DNA of 38,862 nucleotides from a virus. The position numbers and the translations under genes were made by a program. Under the pieces are notes generated by a model that was not told the DNA's origin, made no database searches, and saw nothing but the letters and a program-made list of their open reading frames with translations. Of this stretch, positions 1 to 7,669 are shown one piece after another. The number at the start of each line of letters is the position of its first letter. Positions within the stretch are counted from its first letter, which is position 1. The DNA is taken from positions 1 to 38,862 of the IMG/VR virus record IMGVR_UViG_3300038701_002738. One strand, 5' to 3'.

Positions 1-126
1 CGTGGATCCTCGCGGCGGAGTCGAGCGACGTGGAGGTGCGCGCCGAGGATCCGATCATCGTCGGGCTGGACCCCGCCGGCGGCGGCAAGGACGAGACGGC
101 GGCGTACGCGCTGCAGGGCGGGGTCA
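1..126. repeat. Terminal direct repeat, left copy
   Basis: Bases 1-126 are identical to 38736-38861. The copy lies inside the large terminase gene and both copies are read in the same frame, so joining the ends gives one uninterrupted protein. This is what a circular contig with an assembly overlap looks like. True phage terminal repeats within a conserved terminase core would be unusual. The next base differs (A at 127, T at 38862). Confidence 0.95.
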
Positions 127-662
127 ACGTCGGCGAGCTGTTCACGCCGAGCCCGGACCCGCGCGCAAAGGTGCTGAACTGGCTCTCGGGGCTCGGTGGC
201 CCGGAGAAGGTCGCGTGGATCAACGGCGACAAGAACGGCGTCGGGTACTACCTGCTGCGGTACCTCGAGGACCAGGGGTACCGGGTGCGCGACATGCACG
301 CGCAGCACAACGCGGCGAACTCGGACCGCTTCGAGAACCAGAAGGCCGAGACCTACTGGCAGCTCCGGGAGGCGTTCGAGAAGGAGCGCATCCACGGGAT
401 CACGGACCCGAAGACGCAGAGCGAGGCGTCGACGATCAAGTGGAAGTTGCTGCCGAGCGGCAAGACCGCCATCGAGAGCAAGCCGGAGCGCGAGAAGCGG
501 GGCTTGAAGAGCCCGAACCGCCTTGAGGCGCTCGTGCTGGCGAACGCCGGGCAGGAGCGGGTGAGTCTCCGGGTGATTCTCGGGGATCTGTCTGATACAG
601 GCGCCGACGACGAGGCGCAGCACGCCCCGCCGCTGGCGGGCATTCGCCGGAAGAGGTGGTGA
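1..662 (+). CDS. terL: Terminase large subunit, C-terminal nuclease part (gene continues from window end)
   Basis: This is the 3' part of the packaging motor gene that starts at 37622. Codons run in the frame beginning at base 3 and stop at 660-662. It carries the RNase H-like nuclease that cuts concatemeric DNA at headful or unit length. The first acidic motif GLDPAGGGKDET has its aspartate at about residue 395 of the joined 591-residue protein. A second motif, WINGDKNGVGYYLL, follows, and the C-terminal acidic helix reads SPNRLEALVLA, with Glu where many relatives have Asp. The portal gene starts 2 bases downstream. Family assignment is firm; the start of this fragment is set by the contig edge. 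Confidence 0.93.
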   Translation, partial: WILAAESSDVEVRAEDPIIVGLDPAGGGKDETAAYALQGGVNVGELFTPSPDPRAKVLNWLSGLGGPEKVAWINGDKNGVGYYLLRYLEDQGYRVRDMHAQHNAANSDRFENQKAETYWQLREAFEKERIHGITDPKTQSEASTIKWKLLPSGKTAIESKPEREKRGLKSPNRLEALVLANAGQERVSLRVILGDLSDTGADDEAQHAPPLAGIRRKRW

Positions 663-664
663 CG

Positions 665-2866
665 ATGGGCAAGGTGTTGAACGCGATCTCCGGGCTCTGG
701 GGCGCGCCCGTGAAGCCCGTCAAGGTCGATGTCGACGACGAGGAGCGCCCGGGGCGCTCGGCGCTCGGCGAGCTCGGCGCGGTCGGCTCGGACATCTTCG
801 GGGGGCTGCTGCAGCAGCAGGACTACAACCCGGTGTGGTCCTACGACAACCGCTACAAGCTGATCGAGGAGATGATCGTCTCTTCTGACGTGCACTCGGC
901 GCTCGAGGCCGTGAAGGGCCCGCTGAAGTCGGCGAACTGGGAGATCGTGCCGGGCGACGAGAGCGCCGCGGCGAAGGAGGCCGCGAAGCTCGTCGAGGAG
1001 GATCTGTTCGCGAGCCCGACGCACACCTGGGAGTACGTGCTGCGTCACGCGCTGATGATGATCGAGTACGGCAACATGCTGTTCGAGAAGGTGTGGAACC
1101 TCGACGGTGAGCGCGTGAGGCTGGCGAAGCTCGCGCCGAGGTTGCCGCGCACGATCTGCGAGTATGTGATGACGGATCAAGGCGTGCTGCAGTCGGTCGT
1201 GCAGCAGGTCGGCTCGCGGTCGGACGGCCAGCCGACGCGCGTCGAGATCCCGGCGCATCGGCTGCTGCTCTTCGTGCACGACCAGCGCGGCGCGGACATG
1301 CGCGGTCGGTCGATCCTGCGCGCGGCCTACAAGCCGTGGTACATGGTCGACAAGCTCGAGATCATCGACGCGATCGGTGGCGAGAAGCACGGCATGGGCA
1401 TCGACGTGGCGTCGATCAAGTCCGGCGCGAAGGACGGCGACATCTCGGCGATCCGCGCGGCGATGCGCTCGCTCACGCACCGCGACAAGCAATACGTGAT
1501 CGAAGACCCCGAGCGGTGGACGTACCGCATCGAGACGCCGCAGGGCACGGTGCACGACGTGAAGGGCTCGGTGAAGCACCACCAGCAGAAGATCTTCCGC
1601 GCGATGTTCGCGGACTTCCTCGGGATGGGTGAGGGTCGGCTCGGGAGCCACTCGCTGAGCGAGGACAAGACCTCGATGCTGATGCTCAAGCTCGTCGGGC
1701 TCGGGCGCGACATCACGGGCACGTTCAACCGGCAGCTGATCGCGCCGTGGCACCGCTGGAACTTCGGCGACGACGTGCCGCCTCCGAAGCTCAAGCACAA
1801 CCGTCTCGACACGCGCGACCTCGTGGCGTTCGTCACGGCGCTTGCGCAGGGTGCGAACTCCGGGCTGCTCACGCCCGACGACGACCTGGAGAACGAGATC
1901 CGCGAGGCTGGCTCGATCAAGCGGAAGGAGGCGGGGCGGCCCCGGGCGAATCGCCCCGGCGGCGTGGCTCCGCGTCCCTTTCCAGGCGCCGGGCGAGGGC
2001 GGGGCTCCGAGGCTGCCGGTGTCTCGGAGGCGAGACTCGCCGGCGCCGACGTAGCGGGCGAGGAGGTCCCGTTCTCGGACCTCGAGCGGCACGTCAACTT
2101 CGCGCGGATGGAGTCGGTGCTCGACGGCGCAGAGGAGGAGGCTGTGTCGAGCGCGCGTGCGGTGCTCGAGGTCGTCATCGACGATCTGATCGGGCAGGCC
2201 GAGGAGGCGTTCGAGTCGGAGGCCGGAGGGCTGCGCGATCTCGAGTCGATCCAGCCCATCGGCGAGGACGAGCTCGAGGAAGCGATCTCGGGCGTGCTGC
2301 GCGGGCTCTACGTGCAGGGCCGCAAGGAGGTCGTCGAGGAGAGGGCGAGGCAGCGCGGGGAGACGGAGCTCGCGCTCGACGAGCCCATCGACCCGGCGGA
2401 CCTCGCGGAGATCGACGAGTACCTCGGGGTGCGCGGGCGGTCGGTCGCGGTGCGGCTGCTCGAGCGGTTCCGTGCGGCGTTCTTGCTCGAGGTCGTGCGC
2501 CAGGCGAAGGCGGGGCGCGGGCTCGAGGCGGGGCTGCTGCTCACGCTGATGCAGAACCTCGCGGACACGGAGCTGCGGAAGGACGTGCGGCTGCTGTCGA
2601 GCGAGGCGCTCGGGCTGGGGCGGCAGGCGCAGCAGAAGGAGTTCGAGGGCGGCGCGGTGGACGCGGAGCTATCGGCGCGGCTGGACAGCAACACGTGCTC
2701 ACCGTGCCGTGAGGCGAACGGGCTGCACTTCAAGCCGTTCTCTGCGGAGTACGAGGCGCACTACCCGCCGTTCAGCGACCCGAGCAAGGCGGTGTACTGC
2801 GAGGGTCGCGACCAGTGCCGGTGCCTGATGCTCGTGCGGTACGAGACCGAGCAGCCGGCCTCGTAG
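665..2866 (+). CDS. Portal protein fused to MuF-type head morphogenesis domain
   Basis: The protein has about 733 residues. The N-terminal two thirds match the Mu gp29/DUF935 portal type: an early SSDVHSALEAVKGPLKSANW segment, then GNMLFEKVWN and a DKLEIIDAIGGEKHGMG region. The C-terminal part is a MuF-like domain ending in a Cys-rich motif (NTCSPCREANG, then CEGRDQCRC), typical of minor capsid proteins that occupy the head at the portal. A low-complexity linker lies near 1920-2060. ATG 665 is preferred to GTG 656 because AGAGG lies 8 bases before it. Mu encodes the two functions as separate genes, whereas here they form one open frame. The portal forms the dodecameric DNA gate. Confidence 0.9.
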   Translation: MGKVLNAISGLWGAPVKPVKVDVDDEERPGRSALGELGAVGSDIFGGLLQQQDYNPVWSYDNRYKLIEEMIVSSDVHSALEAVKGPLKSANWEIVPGDESAAAKEAAKLVEEDLFASPTHTWEYVLRHALMMIEYGNMLFEKVWNLDGERVRLAKLAPRLPRTICEYVMTDQGVLQSVVQQVGSRSDGQPTRVEIPAHRLLLFVHDQRGADMRGRSILRAAYKPWYMVDKLEIIDAIGGEKHGMGIDVASIKSGAKDGDISAIRAAMRSLTHRDKQYVIEDPERWTYRIETPQGTVHDVKGSVKHHQQKIFRAMFADFLGMGEGRLGSHSLSEDKTSMLMLKLVGLGRDITGTFNRQLIAPWHRWNFGDDVPPPKLKHNRLDTRDLVAFVTALAQGANSGLLTPDDDLENEIREAGSIKRKEAGRPRANRPGGVAPRPFPGAGRGRGSEAAGVSEARLAGADVAGEEVPFSDLERHVNFARMESVLDGAEEEAVSSARAVLEVVIDDLIGQAEEAFESEAGGLRDLESIQPIGEDELEEAISGVLRGLYVQGRKEVVEERARQRGETELALDEPIDPADLAEIDEYLGVRGRSVAVRLLERFRAAFLLEVVRQAKAGRGLEAGLLLTLMQNLADTELRKDVRLLSSEALGLGRQAQQKEFEGGAVDAELSARLDSNTCSPCREANGLHFKPFSAEYEAHYPPFSDPSKAVYCEGRDQCRCLMLVRYETEQPAS

Positions 2867-3017
2867 CCGCGCGTGTGAGTCGATCCGCCTCGCGGGCGAC
2901 GGCGTCACACGCGCGCTTGAATGCGTCGACTGCGCTGGCAGCCGCTGGCCCAAGGGTGGCGATGGACCGGCAGGCGGCGCGCGCGAGCTCTTCGTCATAC
3001 TGCTTGAGTGACTGCAT
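2772..3017 (-). CDS. Small antisense protein, possible moron component
   Basis: This 81-residue frame starts at ATG 3017 with AGGAG seven bases upstream. The first 50 residues are helical and alanine-rich (SLKQYDEELARAACRS). The Arg/Ser/Gly-rich C-terminus is read antisense to the last 95 bases of the portal gene. It lies 62 bases downstream of the leftward membrane-protein gene, so the two probably share a transcript. I recognise no family. The good ribosome site supports the start; the overlapping tail may be an unselected read-through of portal DNA. Confidence 0.55.
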   Translation of the reverse strand: MQSLKQYDEELARAACRSIATLGPAAASAVDAFKRACDAVAREADRLTRAATRPAARSRTARASGTGTGRDPRSTPPCSGR

Positions 3018-3079
3018 GGTGTCGCTCCTGTGGTCGCGTAGGACACACGGTACGAGACCGAGGCGTCGGTGCGCTAGGG

Positions 3080-3595
3080 CTAGCGGCCCGGGATGACCCA
3101 TGCCCTGATGGCTTCTCCGCCATCGATGAATCTCACCGCGACTGTAGACCCGTCGTCTCGGTCCCAGTATCGCGTGACCACGTACGGCGCGTAGACCTTG
3201 CCGAACTGCTCTATCTGCTGCGTCTCGGTGAAGAAGAACTCGCGGCTTGACTCGCTTCCGATGATCTGAGCCGCGCGGTGCTCGGTGAGCGTCCCGAACT
3301 CCGTCTCGCGCATGATTTCCGAGAGGGCCGCTGCAGCAGCCCGCTCCTCTGCGGCTCCCGTACTGCCTATGGCGACTGCCGCGACGCAGGCCACGGGGAG
3401 GATCACGCACCCAGTCACCGCTTTGAGCCAGTTGCGCTTCCAGAAGGCCACGTTCTCGCGCCGTTTCAGGTCTTCGACGTACGCCTTCTCGAGCGCGCGC
3501 TGGCGAACGGCCCGCTTCGCGTCCCGGTGGAGCTCCTTGTCGCTGGCCCAGTCCCCTCCCTCCAGCAGGTGCGCGTAGTGCTCCTTTGGCTTCAT
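3080..3595 (-). CDS. Single-pass membrane protein, antisense in head operon (moron candidate)
   Basis: This is a 171-residue protein from ATG 3595 with GGAG seven bases before it. The order is a charged cytoplasmic N-terminus (residues 1-55, many Lys/Arg/Glu), one membrane helix (about 57-78, VTGCVILPVACVAAVAIGS), then a 90-residue extracytoplasmic domain with aromatic-rich strands (SREFFFTETQQIEQFGKVYAPYVV). The positive-inside rule gives N-in, C-out topology. It is transcribed against the head genes on both sides. That position, with its own upstream gap, is typical of prophage-expressed cargo such as superinfection exclusion proteins. The function is not recognised from sequence. Confidence 0.75.
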   Translation of the reverse strand: MKPKEHYAHLLEGGDWASDKELHRDAKRAVRQRALEKAYVEDLKRRENVAFWKRNWLKAVTGCVILPVACVAAVAIGSTGAAEERAAAAALSEIMRETEFGTLTEHRAAQIIGSESSREFFFTETQQIEQFGKVYAPYVVTRYWDRDDGSTVAVRFIDGGEAIRAWVIPGR

Positions 3596-3611
3596 GTCCG
3601 GGCTCCGGCGT

Positions 3612-3633
3612 GACTCTCTCCCCCTGGAGAGTC
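3612..3633. promoter_or_regulatory. Inverted repeat upstream of the antisense gene
   Basis: GACTCTC (3612-3618) and GAGAGTC (3627-3633) form a perfect 7 bp inverted repeat with an 8-base spacer. It lies 16 bases upstream of the leftward start at 3595. It could be an operator for the antisense pair, or a hairpin in its leader. There is no U tract to suggest a terminator. Confidence 0.4.
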
Positions 3634-3698
3634 TGCCCCACATCGGCCAACCCGGCCAGCGACTCCAAGAATCGGCCAGAAAAATCCGGGAATCGGGG

Positions 3699-3728
3699 TT
3701 GACCATAGCGGAACCCGTTGATCTAGAC
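3699..3728 (+). promoter_or_regulatory. Promoter of head genes, shared motif copy A
   Basis: TTGACC (3699-3704) is followed by 17 bases and TCTAGAC (3722-3728). The same layout, including the 11-mer TTGATCTAGAC, occurs before the TerS-like gene at 35053-35082. Two GAATCGG copies 21 bp apart (3669-3675, 3690-3696) lie just upstream of the -35 and could bind an activator. The protease gene starts 33 bases downstream with a normal ribosome site. The -10 element departs from the standard consensus, so a phage-modified or host-specific sigma factor is possible. Confidence 0.6.
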
Positions 3729-3760
3729 GCCGCCGCCCAAGGGGCAGTGGAGCGGTGCAC

Positions 3761-4948
3761 ATGGCCGATCTGGCCGTCGTCGACATCCCGGGAGTCGAGA
3801 TCCTCGCTGAGGGCAAGTGGGATGCGTCCACCGGCGAAGTCACGATCACCCGCGACGACCTCGACGCGCTCGTCGCGTCCGCTGCCGAGACCGCCGACCT
3901 CTTCGAGGCGCCGATCCGGCTCGGGCACACCGAGGACCAGAAGGTGCTCTGGGGCGACGGGCTCCCGCGCGCCGGCGTCGTGCGCAACCTGCGCCGCGTC
4001 GGCAGCAAGCTCGTCGCCGACCTCAAGAGCGTCCCGGGCAAGCTCGCCGCGCTGCTGAAGGCGGGCGCCTACGGCCCGCGCTCCTCGGGCATCTCGCGCG
4101 ACTACGAGCTGGGCGGCAAGAAGTACCCGCTCATGCTGACGCACCTGGCGCTGCTCGGTGAGCAGGCGCCGGCCGTCGCGGGGCTCAATGACCTGACGGC
4201 CCTGTTCGCAGGAGCGAGCAGCGAGCCGACCGAGTGGGTCCCCTGCGACCTCGCGCTCACGAGCGCGCCGTCGCAGCTCGCCGTCGATCTCGGCGACGTG
4301 GTGCACCGACTCGAACTTGCCGCGCACGGTCGCAAGGGGGCGCCTGCGATGCGCGCGCTCCTCTCGAAGGTGGCGGCCTCCGCGAACGACTACCTGCTCG
4401 CTGCTGGAGACGACATGGACGACGAGCGCGAAGACGAACCGAAGCCGAGGGGTGACATGCCCAGCGGCGAGAAGCCCAGGGAAGAGGAAGACGAGATGGC
4501 TCTCGAGAAGTCGCTCCGCGAGGAGCTGGGGCTGGACGAGGGTGGCGACATCCTCGCCGCCGTGAAGGCGCTGCGCTCGAAGGGCGACGCCGCCCTGTCG
4601 CGCGACGAAGAAGTCATCGCGCTCAAGGCGAAGGTCGAGGCGCTCGAGAAGAACGACGCCCGCTCTCGTGCGGAGGCGGTCGTCAACAAGCACCGCACCC
4701 GCGTTGCGCCGTCGATGCGCGACGAGTGCATCGAGTACGCGCTGTCGCACGGCGCCGAGAAGGCCGACGCCTTCTTCGCCAAGCTCCCCGAGTTCGCGAG
4801 CTCGACCGAGCTCGGCGCGGGCGGCGACCCCTCCGACGACGAGGTGAAGCTCACCGCCGCCGAGGAGCGCGTGGCGAAGCAGATGGGCCTCGACCCCGCG
4901 AAGCAGCTCGAAGCCAAGAAGGCGCTGCTCGCCTCCGCCAAGTCGTAA
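3761..4948 (+). CDS. Mu gpI-like prohead protease with C-terminal scaffold region
   Basis: The protein has 395 residues. The N-terminal half is the gpI-like maturation protease: strands at GVEILAEGKWDASTGEVTIT, then LPRAGVVRNLRR, a GPRSSGISRDYEL segment and the MLTHLALLGEQAPAV segment typical of this family. After an acidic linker (DDEREDEPKPRGD), the C-terminal third is coiled-coil and Glu/Lys-rich, as in a scaffold. The protease cuts scaffold and head proteins during prohead maturation. ATG 3761 has GGAG eight bases upstream; GTG 3755 has no usable spacing. It is the first gene after promoter copy A and is followed by the decoration and capsid genes, the usual Mu-like order. Confidence 0.85.
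   Translation: MADLAVVDIPGVEILAEGKWDASTGEVTITRDDLDALVASAAETADLFEAPIRLGHTEDQKVLWGDGLPRAGVVRNLRRVGSKLVADLKSVPGKLAALLKAGAYGPRSSGISRDYELGGKKYPLMLTHLALLGEQAPAVAGLNDLTALFAGASSEPTEWVPCDLALTSAPSQLAVDLGDVVHRLELAAHGRKGAPAMRALLSKVAASANDYLLAAGDDMDDEREDEPKPRGDMPSGEKPREEEDEMALEKSLREELGLDEGGDILAAVKALRSKGDAALSRDEEVIALKAKVEALEKNDARSRAEAVVNKHRTRVAPSMRDECIEYALSHGAEKADAFFAKLPEFASSTELGAGGDPSDDEVKLTAAEERVAKQMGLDPAKQLEAKKALLASAKS
4496..4948 (+). CDS. Nested scaffold protein from an internal start (Mu gpZ analogue)
   Basis: An in-frame ATG at 4496 within the protease gene is preceded by AGGGAAGAGG, whose GAGG lies eight bases before it. Translation from there gives a 150-residue protein, MALEKSLREELG and onward, that is almost wholly helical and charged. 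In Mu, the scaffold Z is made from an internal start in the protease gene I. The position at the boundary between protease and coiled coil fits the same arrangement. Use of this start is inferred. Confidence 0.5.
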   Translation: MALEKSLREELGLDEGGDILAAVKALRSKGDAALSRDEEVIALKAKVEALEKNDARSRAEAVVNKHRTRVAPSMRDECIEYALSHGAEKADAFFAKLPEFASSTELGAGGDPSDDEVKLTAAEERVAKQMGLDPAKQLEAKKALLASAKS

Positions 4949-4969
4949 CCCGAGGACAAGGAACAAGCC

Positions 4970-5401
4970 ATGACGGCACTCTCCGCAGACCGCAAGGTCA
5001 CCGTGCGCGGGCAGGTCACGATCACGAGCTACCTCGTGGCGGCCAGCACCACGCTCTACAAGGGCGGGCTCGTCGCGATCAACGCGGCCGGCTACGCCGT
5101 TCCCGCCGCCGACACCTCCGGCCTGATCGTGGTCGGTGTCGCGCAGCAGAAGTACGACAACTCGTCGGGCGCGAACGGCGCCATCCGCTGCCAGGTGGAG
5201 AGCGACGCGCTCTTCCTCATGGGTGCGACTTCCATCGCCCAGGCCGCAGTGCCCGAGGTCATGTACGTCGCCGACGACCAGACCGTCGACGAGACCGACC
5301 CCGGCAACAGCGTGATCGCCGGGAAGCTGACCGAAGTGGTGAGCGCGACCTCGGGGTGGGTGTACATCCCGGGTCACGGCCGCACCAAGGAACTCACGTA
5401 A
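4970..5401 (+). CDS. Head decoration (capsid cement) protein
   Basis: This 143-residue, beta-rich protein lies between the protease/scaffold and the capsid genes, where lambda gpD-type or DUF2190-type cement proteins sit. The Gly/Val-rich N-terminal arm (ADRKVTVRGQVTITSYLVA), AAGYAVPAADTSGLIVVGVA and DGQ-less beta strands fit that class. It would bind the expanded capsid lattice to stabilise it against DNA pressure. AAGGA lies seven bases before the ATG. The family is inferred from position and fold-like pattern. Confidence 0.7.
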   Translation: MTALSADRKVTVRGQVTITSYLVAASTTLYKGGLVAINAAGYAVPAADTSGLIVVGVAQQKYDNSSGANGAIRCQVESDALFLMGATSIAQAAVPEVMYVADDQTVDETDPGNSVIAGKLTEVVSATSGWVYIPGHGRTKELT

Positions 5402-5413
5402 GGAGCGGCTGAC

Positions 5414-6364
5414 ATGGCCATCGTTTCACCGGACACCCTCGCAGCGGTCCGCACGAACTTCCAGCTGCTCTTCGCCAGCGAGTTCGCGGCGAAGGACGCC
5501 CAGCAGGGCTGGCGTGACTTCACGTCGGAGATGCCGAGCAACGCAGAGGTCGAGTCCTACAACTGGCTCGGCGTGCCCCCGCAGATGCAGGACACGACCC
5601 ACAAGCCGCTCGACCTGAGCGACCTGGAGGGCTTCAACTATTCGATCACGAACGCCACCTACCAGGCGGCGCTTCGGATCAAGCGCGAGGCCATCGAGGA
5701 CGACAAGCTCGGGCAGATCTCGCCGCGCGTGTCGCAGCTCGCCGAGGAGGCCGCGGCGCACCCGGGCCGACTCGTGCTGAGCCTGCTCGAGAGCAACCCC
5801 ACGGCCTACGACGGCGTGGCGTTCTTCTCGAACTCGCACACGAACGGCGACGGCGAGACGGTCGACAACACGCTCACGGCGACGGTGTCGAGCCTGAGCG
5901 CGGTGACGATCTCCGAGATGCAGGACGCCATCGACGAGGCCCGCGCGACGATGCAGCTCTTCCAGGATCGCCAGGGCCGCCCGATGGGCAAGGTCCCGGA
6001 CACCTGGGTCTGCTCGCCGCAGCGCGCGCCGCTGCTCTACCGCGCGCTGAATGGTGCGGGCACGCCCGGCTCCGTGTCGCCGATGCTGCCGGTCTCCGCG
6101 AACGGCATCATCAGCGTGGGCACCTACAAGATCTTCACGAACGTCCTCTCGACGAACGCGAACGTCATGTACGGCCTGCACACCACGAGTTCGGTGAAGC
6201 CGCTGATCTTCCAGAACCGGCTCGCGCCGTCGATGGAGTCGGTCAACTCGCCGGACTCCGAGAGCGCGATCCTGCGGAACGAGTTCATCGAGGCGGTGCG
6301 CGCCCGTCGCGCTGCCGGCGTCGGTGACTACACCAGCGCGATCCAGCTCACGCTCTCCGAGTAA
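5414..6364 (+). CDS. Major capsid protein, Mu gpT-like
   Basis: The 316-residue protein has features of the Mu gpT major head subunit: an N-terminal ATLAAVRTNFQLLF-like arm (here DTLAAVRTNFQLLFASEF), a WRDFTSEMPSNAEVESYNWLG stretch, and ALRIKREAIEDDKLGQ. A later DGVAFFSNSHTNGDGETVDN loop and KVPDTWVCSPQ follow. It assembles the icosahedral shell and would adopt the HK97 fold. The order decoration-capsid after the protease is standard. The start has GGAG 9 bases upstream. Confidence 0.9.
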   Translation: MAIVSPDTLAAVRTNFQLLFASEFAAKDAQQGWRDFTSEMPSNAEVESYNWLGVPPQMQDTTHKPLDLSDLEGFNYSITNATYQAALRIKREAIEDDKLGQISPRVSQLAEEAAAHPGRLVLSLLESNPTAYDGVAFFSNSHTNGDGETVDNTLTATVSSLSAVTISEMQDAIDEARATMQLFQDRQGRPMGKVPDTWVCSPQRAPLLYRALNGAGTPGSVSPMLPVSANGIISVGTYKIFTNVLSTNANVMYGLHTTSSVKPLIFQNRLAPSMESVNSPDSESAILRNEFIEAVRARRAAGVGDYTSAIQLTLSE

Positions 6365-6377
6365 CGGGAGCTGATCC

Positions 6378-6683
6378 ATGGCAGGCGTCGGCACCATCAC
6401 GACAACCGACGGCGAGTACGTGCAACTCGCCGGGGCACGGGAAGGTCGCCGGCGCCTGCTGATCCAGAACATGACGGCGGGCGCGACGGTCAACAGCTTC
6501 GCCGCCATCGTCCCCGCTGCCGAGCGACCGGACTCCTCGACGGTGGGATACACGCTTGTCTCGGTGTTCAGCCCGGCGACTCTCACCAACGGCATCCCGG
6601 ATCTTGTGCTCGAGACGGGCGGCGCGGTCTGGGGCAAGCGGACGACCGCAACGAACGTCACCTTCCGCGTCATCGACGAGTGA
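6378..6683 (+). CDS. Small beta-rich head-associated protein
   Basis: This 101-residue protein directly follows the capsid gene. The pattern EGRRRLLIQNMTAGATVNSF resembles small phage proteins with alternating strands often found beside capsids as minor decorations or head-fibre bases. It has no membrane segment and no cysteines. GGGAG lies close to the ATG. The function is inferred from position only. Confidence 0.6.
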   Translation: MAGVGTITTTDGEYVQLAGAREGRRRLLIQNMTAGATVNSFAAIVPAAERPDSSTVGYTLVSVFSPATLTNGIPDLVLETGGAVWGKRTTATNVTFRVIDE

Positions 6684-6686
6684 GCC

Positions 6687-7172
6687 GTGGCGTACGCGAC
6701 CCACGCCGACGTGGAGAAGCTCATCCGCGCGACGCTCGGCAAGGGCGGCGCCGCGAAGGAGCTGAGCTCTAGCACGACCGTCACCGTCACCGACGCCGAG
6801 GCAATCATCGCGGACGTCGAGGGCGAGGTGAACGTAGCGCTCAGTTCGCAGCGGGTACTCGTGCCGGTTACGGAGCCCGCGCACTTCCTCGCGTCGGTCA
6901 AGGCGCTTGTGACGAACGGGGCGGCGGCGCGCGTGCTGCGCTCGTTCTTCCCGGACTCGAAGGGCCCGGGCGAGCAGCCGGCGTTCGCTTACTGGCAGGC
7001 GCTCTACGACAAGGCGCTGCTGCGGCTCTACAAGGGCGAGGGCATCCCGAACGACGCCGTGCTCAGCGGGGGGCGTGTCGTCGCGGAGACGCACCTCAGC
7101 GAGAACCCCGACCAGGACGTGGACTTGGGCGCCCACGCGAACCCGTTCTTCACGGGGGCGATGAAGGGCTGA
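6687..7172 (+). CDS. Head-tail connector / neck protein
   Basis: This 161-residue protein starts with GTG 6687, 3 bases after the previous stop. The opening AYATHADVEKLIRATLG and the helical body (HFLASVKALVTNGAAARVLRSF) resemble the gp6/gp36-like adaptor proteins that dock on the portal after packaging. The tail-completion gene follows with a one-base stop/start overlap. Assignment rests on position, size and the helical pattern. Confidence 0.6.
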   Translation: MAYATHADVEKLIRATLGKGGAAKELSSSTTVTVTDAEAIIADVEGEVNVALSSQRVLVPVTEPAHFLASVKALVTNGAAARVLRSFFPDSKGPGEQPAFAYWQALYDKALLRLYKGEGIPNDAVLSGGRVVAETHLSENPDQDVDLGAHANPFFTGAMKG

Positions 7173-7669
7173 TGTTCACGTTCGAGCTCCAGGTTCCCGG
7201 CGACGAACTCCCGCAGATCAAGGTCGGGTTCGCCCGCGCCGGTCTGCGCGTGAAGGATCTGCGCCCGGCGTGGGTGAAGGTGCACGACCTGCTGCGCGAG
7301 GAGTCGCGCAAGCAGTTCTCGAGTGAGGGCTCGCACGGGTCCGGCGGCTGGGCGTCGTTGTCGCCGGAGTACGCGGCGCGCAAGCTCAAGGCGTTCGGCC
7401 CGCGTCCGATCCTGCACGCGACGGAGCGACTGCGCCAGGCGTACACGCGCAAGAGCGCCGATCACGTCGAGGTCAGCAAGCCGCTCGAGCTGCGTCACGG
7501 CGCGAGCTCGCGGCTGGACTACGCGAAGTTCCACCAAGGCGGCACGCGCCGGATGCCGCGCCGCCCGCCGATGCAGCTCACGGCGAAGGCCCGCAAGCAG
7601 ATCGAGGTCGAGATCACCGAGACGATCCGCGACGAGTTCCTCGCCGCGCGCCGGGGGGGTGTCGCGTGA
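7172..7669 (+). CDS. Phage virion morphogenesis (tail completion) protein
   Basis: The 165-residue protein contains the family pattern: a RPAWVKVHDLLREESRKQF segment, then GGWASLSPEYAARKLKAFG and a late FHQGGTRRMPRRPPMQL. This is typical of the Mu gpG/P2 gpS-like virion morphogenesis group (PF05069), where the W..L...Y...K and H..G....P.RP motifs are conserved. It helps join tail to head or finish the tail end. It overlaps both neighbours by one or four bases, so translation is coupled. Confidence 0.8.
   Translation: MFTFELQVPGDELPQIKVGFARAGLRVKDLRPAWVKVHDLLREESRKQFSSEGSHGSGGWASLSPEYAARKLKAFGPRPILHATERLRQAYTRKSADHVEVSKPLELRHGASSRLDYAKFHQGGTRRMPRRPPMQLTAKARKQIEVEITETIRDEFLAARRGGVA

Noticed and set aside
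353-2092. 579-residue antisense open frame
   Set aside because: It mirrors the terminase/portal genes, is Arg/Val/His-rich as expected from GC-rich reverse frames, and has no ribosome site.
3596-5377. N-terminal extension of the antisense membrane protein to 765 residues
   Set aside because: The extension is the complement of protease and decoration genes; a good start exists at 3595.
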